Source: Dehalococcoidia bacterium
GTDB lineage: Bacteria > Chloroflexota > Dehalococcoidia > Lucifugimonadales > Lucifugimonadaceae
Assembly (NCBI GenBank): GCA_002728715.1
Contig: PBVQ01000014.1
Location: forward strand, 22,058 to 86,057
Direction of reading: 5' to 3'
DNA length: 64,000 bases
Part shown: positions 60,137 to 64,000 of the stretch, one piece after another
Position numbering within the stretch: position 1 is the first letter of the stretch
Layout of the letters: the number at the start of each line of letters is the position of its first letter
Notes under the pieces: model-generated
What the model was told of the DNA's origin: nothing
Seen by the model: only the letters and a program-made list of their open reading frames with translations
Database searches by the model: none
Program-made: the position numbers and the translations under genes

Positions 60137-61021
60137 ATGACCTTAGTTTTACCATCAGATTATCATGCTATAAATGCATTAGAGCGAAGCTCAGTTCGAT
60201 GGATACCTGTAGAAAAAGCGGAGCGGCAAGATATTAGGCCGCTCCGAATTGGTATATTAAATATCATGCCAATTGGTGAAAAATATGAATTTAATATAAT
60301 TCATCCATTAGGTTTATCTGTACTACAAATAGAGCCAATATGGATTAAACTTGAATCTCATAAATATAAAACTTGGGCGCCTGGACATCTAGATGAATTA
60401 TATAAAACTTACGAGGATACCATAAAAAATAGTCATTTAGATGGCTTAATTGTCACAGGTGCTCCAGTAGAGCATTTAAGATTTGAAGAAGTTGAATATT
60501 GGGAAGAATTTAAGGATATAGTTAGGGACTCTAGAAAAAATACTCCAAGTACTCTTGGTATTTGCTGGGGAGGATTTGCACTCGGTTATATATCAGGAAT
60601 TAAAAAATTAAATTTTGAAAAAAAATTATTTGGTATATATGAATTAGATAATTTAGATCCTGGACATGAAATTATGAATGCTCTTGATGACAAATTTTTA
60701 TGCCCTCAAAGTAGATTTGCAGGTATGAATGATGAGGAGTTAAACGAAGCTTCAGAAAGTAATGATATTAATATTTTAGCTACAGGGAAGGAATCAGGGC
60801 ATACAATTTTTGAAACGTCAGATCATAAATTACTCATGCATATTGGGCACCCGGAATACGCAGCAAGTAGATTTGCAGAAGAAGCGATTAGAGATAAAGA
60901 TAATCCAAACGTTCCAAATGTCGCAAATTTTGATTACAATAATCCTATAAATAGTTGGAGAATGCATAGAAATATATTTTTCCAACAATGGATTAATTTC
61001 TGTTATAAGAGAATTAGTTAA
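60137..61021 (+). CDS. metA: Homoserine O-acetyltransferase (MetA family)
   Basis: Acylates homoserine for methionine synthesis. The family nucleophile Cys143 is in LGICWGG and the histidine of the relay in HIGHPEY. The residue known to set acyl specificity in this family lies in TGAPVE (Glu112): glutamate there marks acetyl-CoA users, glycine the succinyl-CoA users of enterobacteria. So acetylation is predicted, agreeing with metY downstream chemistry. The N-terminal half is divergent (NIMPIGEKYEFN instead of the usual MPxK pattern). 294 residues. Confidence 0.88.
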   Translation: MTLVLPSDYHAINALERSSVRWIPVEKAERQDIRPLRIGILNIMPIGEKYEFNIIHPLGLSVLQIEPIWIKLESHKYKTWAPGHLDELYKTYEDTIKNSHLDGLIVTGAPVEHLRFEEVEYWEEFKDIVRDSRKNTPSTLGICWGGFALGYISGIKKLNFEKKLFGIYELDNLDPGHEIMNALDDKFLCPQSRFAGMNDEELNEASESNDINILATGKESGHTIFETSDHKLLMHIGHPEYAASRFAEEAIRDKDNPNVPNVANFDYNNPINSWRMHRNIFFQQWINFCYKRIS

Positions 61022-61041
61022 CATTGAAAGGAAATAAATAA

Positions 61042-62502
61042 ATGTCCGAAATATATAAAAATTATGTTAATGGAAAATGGGTAGAATCAACTTCAAAAGA
61101 AACCATAAGTAGTATTAATCCTGCTGACAGTGATGATTTAATTGGTTACTTTCAATCATCTACTATTGATGATGCTGATAAGGGAATAGATTCTGCATAT
61201 TTAGCAAAAAAAACTTGGGAAACTACTTCCCAAGTAGAAAGAGGAAATTATTTATTAAAAGCCGCAAAATATTTAGAAAAAAATTCAGATAAATTTGCCA
61301 AATCCATAACTCGTGAATGTGGAAAAGCTATGTTGGAGTCTCAAGGAGAAGTAGGTAGAGCCATAGCATTATTACAATATTATGGTATTGAAGGTTCAAA
61401 TCCAGTTGGTGATGTAGTACCTTCTGTTAACCCAAAAATACTGCTATATACAAAAAAAATTCCCTTAGGAGTTGTAAGTTTGATTACTCCGTGGAACTTT
61501 CCCCTAGCTATACCTATATGGAAAATGGCCCCCGCACTAGTTTATGGAAATACCGTTGTGTTGAAACCAGCATCTACAACTCCCTTAATAGCAACCTTAA
61601 TAGCAGAAATGTGGGATGATGTTGAATTACCAAAAGGTGTATTTAATTTAGTAGTAGGATCAGGTGTAACTGTTGGAGAAAGACTAATCAATAATCCCAA
61701 AGTAAATGCTGTGTCTTTCACTGGATCAACTAATACAGGAAAAGATATTGCTGTAAAATCTGCAAAAAATGGAAATAAATTTCAGTTGGAAATGGGTGGT
61801 AAAAATCCTGTAATTGTCCTGCCTGATGCCGACTTAAATCAAGCAGCTGAAATAACAATATCAGGAGCCATGAAATATTCTGGACAAAAATGTACTGCAA
61901 CGTCAAGGGTTATAGTGGTAGGAGACATAGTGGACAAATTTACCGAATTACTCGTACAGAAAACTAAGTCTCTTAGTATAGGCCCTGGTAATGATGAAAA
62001 ATCTATTATTGTTCCGGTTATAGATAAATCATCACTAGATAACATAGAGAATATGATAAATAAGGCAACAAAAGATGGTGCAAAAATAATTCATGGTGGT
62101 AATAAAATTAGTGGAGGAATTTTTCAAAAAGGAAATTTCATAGAACCTACAATTTTGTCTAATGTAGAGTATGATTCTTTTATAGCTTGCGAGGAAGTTT
62201 TTGGTCCTGTTTTATCAATAATTAAGGCTAAAGATTATGATGAAGCAATAGACATTGCTAATTCAGTTCAATATGGACTTAGTGCTTCTATATTTACTAA
62301 AAATCTTAACTTATCAATGGATTTTGCAGAAAGAATTGAAGCTGGAGTAATAAAAATAAATGGCGAAACTGCAGGCTTAGAACCCCAGGTCCCATTTGGA
62401 GGTTTAAAATCAAGTTCATCAGGAAATAGAGAACAAGGAAAAGCAGCTATTGAATTCTTTACTAACACTAAAACAATTTATGTTGACAGAAGTGCAACCT
62501 AA
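61042..62502 (+). CDS. NAD(P)-dependent aldehyde dehydrogenase
   Basis: A 486-residue ALDH. The general-base Glu is in LEMGGKNPVIV, the catalytic Cys in YSGQKCTATSR and the cofactor loop in FTGSTNTGKDIA; NFPLAIP and PFGGLKSSSSG are normal. The wording around these resembles 2-oxoglutarate semialdehyde and succinate semialdehyde dehydrogenases used in sugar-acid catabolism, but substrate cannot be fixed. Follows metA by 20 bp with GAAAGGAAAT upstream, possibly on the same transcript. Confidence 0.88.
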   Translation: MSEIYKNYVNGKWVESTSKETISSINPADSDDLIGYFQSSTIDDADKGIDSAYLAKKTWETTSQVERGNYLLKAAKYLEKNSDKFAKSITRECGKAMLESQGEVGRAIALLQYYGIEGSNPVGDVVPSVNPKILLYTKKIPLGVVSLITPWNFPLAIPIWKMAPALVYGNTVVLKPASTTPLIATLIAEMWDDVELPKGVFNLVVGSGVTVGERLINNPKVNAVSFTGSTNTGKDIAVKSAKNGNKFQLEMGGKNPVIVLPDADLNQAAEITISGAMKYSGQKCTATSRVIVVGDIVDKFTELLVQKTKSLSIGPGNDEKSIIVPVIDKSSLDNIENMINKATKDGAKIIHGGNKISGGIFQKGNFIEPTILSNVEYDSFIACEEVFGPVLSIIKAKDYDEAIDIANSVQYGLSASIFTKNLNLSMDFAERIEAGVIKINGETAGLEPQVPFGGLKSSSSGNREQGKAAIEFFTNTKTIYVDRSAT

Positions 62503-62505
62503 GAC

Positions 62506-63396
62506 TTATGAAAAATTTGGTGGTTGAGAAACAACCTCATCATATGAATGTCTTTTACTAATTAGATTAGAAAATTCAAACACATCTAGAGCTGTTTCGT
62601 ATAAATCTTTTTCGATTGTAATTTCTCCAGACCAAGTTCCTAATTTTTGATAGAAATCTATGGCATTAGATATAGATTCAACATCCATTTCAGGGAAAAA
62701 ATCTTTTTCAATGTAAGCTACTTCTTGTGGATTAGCAGTATTTACCCATTTCCTTGAAGCAGAATATGCCTTGGAAAATGCGATAGATTCATCGGTTTGC
62801 AACCAATCATTTCGGCATACTAAACTAGAAAAAGCAACAGGCCCAATAGACTTACCAACAGAGGTCAATAAAAAACCTTTTCCTTCGAGCTCAAGTTGTT
62901 GCGGAAAAGCACCTTGTTCATGAAAATACTCCCCTTCACCATTGTTCCACTGTTTCATCATTTGATCTCCACCTGTAGAAAAAATATTATCAACATTATC
63001 AAGATCAAAATTTTCCTTATAAGCAGCATACCTTAGCATTGCTTCAGGTTGTCCTCCATGAACATATAAAAATTTTGATTTTGATAGTTTTTCCCAAGAA
63101 AAATTTTTATCATTTTCTCTACCAAGAATAAAAAAACCATCAAATCTATTGATCTGAGCAAAATGGGTAAAGGTTAAATTTTCACCCTTTTCTAAAGGTC
63201 CCCAACTTGCAGATACTGCTGCTTGAGCAACATCCATATTTCCATTTCCAACTTCCATAGCGCTGTTACCACCATCTTTAACGATATTATAAGTTGCTTC
63301 AATACCTTCTGAATTCAAAAAATCGCCTGCTATACAAGCAATTAGCGGGCTATAAAAAGCTGAGTGCCTAGAAACCATAATATCTAAATTTTTCAA
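62506..63396 (-). CDS. ABC transporter substrate-binding protein (NMT1/ThiY-like)
   Basis: A 296-residue protein of the NMT1/SsuA-like fold: LIACIAGDFLNSEGIEATYN, VAQAAVSASW and MKQWNNGEGEYF match the two-lobed binding proteins for thiamine precursors, sulfonates or nitrate. It has no signal peptide: the N-terminus (MKNLDIMVSRHSAF) enters the fold directly. Without an adjacent permease or ATPase it may instead be a cytoplasmic enzyme of the same fold. Its stop is 3 bp from the aldehyde dehydrogenase. Confidence 0.65.
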   Translation of the reverse strand: MKNLDIMVSRHSAFYSPLIACIAGDFLNSEGIEATYNIVKDGGNSAMEVGNGNMDVAQAAVSASWGPLEKGENLTFTHFAQINRFDGFFILGRENDKNFSWEKLSKSKFLYVHGGQPEAMLRYAAYKENFDLDNVDNIFSTGGDQMMKQWNNGEGEYFHEQGAFPQQLELEGKGFLLTSVGKSIGPVAFSSLVCRNDWLQTDESIAFSKAYSASRKWVNTANPQEVAYIEKDFFPEMDVESISNAIDFYQKLGTWSGEITIEKDLYETALDVFEFSNLISKRHSYDEVVSQPPNFS

Positions 63397-63497
63397 ATTA
63401 TTTATCCTTCATTATCTAATTGTTGATTTATGTTTAAAATAAATTAGAATTATTATATAAATAATATATGAAATTTTAATTAAATTTTAGGTCAAAC

Positions 63498-64000
63498 ATG
63501 TTACAAAAAGCATTAATAACAGGAGCTGCGGGATTTATTGGGTCTAACCTTACTAAAAAGTTGCTAGAAAATAATATAGAAATTTTAGCAATTGATGATT
63601 TTTCTTCAGGAAAAGAAATTAACCTTCCAAGAAAACATAAAAACTTACATCTAAAAAAAATAAGTATTTTAGACGATGACCTTAATAAATTAATACAGGA
63701 TTTTAAGCCTAATATTACTTATCATTTAGCTGCACAAATTAGTGTCTCTGCATCGACAAAAAACCCATTAAATGATGCAAAAATTAATATTCTCGGAAGT
63801 ATCAATTTATTAGAATCAATAAAAACCCTAACTAATCACAAATTTATATATATAACTTCTGGAGGCACTGTGTATGGTGAGCCAGAAACTTTACCCGCTA
63901 TTGAGAGTTATCCTGCTATGCCTTTATCTCAGTATGGCGCTTCAAAGTATTCAATAGAAAATTATCTTAAGATTTATAATAGACTTTACAACATAGGATA
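63498..64000 (+). CDS. NAD-dependent sugar epimerase/dehydratase, cut by the right edge
   Basis: The frame opens at ATG 63498 and runs off the window after 167 codons. It has TGAAGFIGS (NAD-binding GxxGxxG), HLAAQISV, the serine in YITSGGTVYGEP and the YGASK catalytic pair (Tyr, Lys) of extended short-chain dehydrogenases. UDP-glucose 4-epimerase and related nucleotide-sugar enzymes have this order. Upstream 101 bp to the divergent gene show no other feature. Confidence 0.88.
   Translation, partial: MLQKALITGAAGFIGSNLTKKLLENNIEILAIDDFSSGKEINLPRKHKNLHLKKISILDDDLNKLIQDFKPNITYHLAAQISVSASTKNPLNDAKINILGSINLLESIKTLTNHKFIYITSGGTVYGEPETLPAIESYPAMPLSQYGASKYSIENYLKIYNRLYNIG

Overview
The window is 64 kb of a bacterial chromosome, AT-rich (about 30-33% G+C by eye) and densely packed. 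About 57 protein genes, two of them cut by the window edges, and one RNA gene fill it. I see no tRNA, rRNA, insertion sequence, prophage or CRISPR array. The content is core: translation and transcription factors, FtsZ, RNase P RNA, the DnaK operon, the whole F1Fo ATP synthase, de novo pyrimidine synthesis, IlvD and methionine synthesis. The lineage is inferred. HspR control of dnaK, PyrR attenuation, a lone ftsZ, a mandelate-racemase-type enolase beside a ThDP enzyme, and extreme AT-rich compaction together best fit a marine Chloroflexota of the Dehalococcoidia/SAR202 type. No rRNA is present to prove it.

Layout. 1-1.7 kb: cut gene, msrA, unknown TIM-barrel-like gene. 1.7-7.7 kb (minus): nusA-infB-rbfA-truB-antiporter. 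7.8-12.4 kb (minus): ThDP enzyme, enolase-family enzyme, proS with an intrinsic terminator. 12.6-16.3 kb: ftsZ, then rnpB, a serine-recombinase-like protein without its catalytic residues, and a coiled-coil zinc-ribbon protein. 16.4-22.1 kb: pyk, an FAH-family gene, hspR-grpE-dnaK and a 53-residue zinc-ribbon gene. 22.1-32.1 kb (minus): modA-modB-pyrF-bifunctional nuclease-atpZ-atpBEFHAGDC. 33-41 kb (minus): SprT-like gene, then the PyrR-attenuated pyrR-pyrB-pyrC-carA-carB operon. 41-57.5 kb: mixed metabolic genes (oxidoreductases, NUDIX, PLP enzyme, ilvD, M20 peptidase, beta-propellers, NYN protein, lactonase-type hydrolase, MFS exporter, an unknown membrane protein). 57.5-61 kb: rlmB, a long structured leader, then metY-metA. 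61-64 kb: aldehyde dehydrogenase, a substrate-binding protein and a cut sugar epimerase.

Regulation is unusually readable in four places. The hspR promoter (TTGACA-17-TACAAT) is overlapped by a HAIR-like 7-7-7 inverted repeat. The small zinc-ribbon gene opposite it has its own promoter embedded in a perfect 10-bp inverted repeat. The pyr operon has promoter, PyrR-binding loop and terminator in about 120 bp. The metY leader is over 400 nt and carries the same 19-nt motif twice, 131 bp apart, the first copy inside a plausible three-way junction. This last element is the best candidate for something undescribed.

Other oddities are a roughly 155-residue extracytoplasmic insertion in ATP synthase subunit a, an epsilon subunit without its inhibitory C-terminal domain, a pseudo-recombinase fixed beside rnpB, an unknown membrane protein built of 96-residue repeats, and eleven convergent gene pairs that all meet within -6 to +24 bp.
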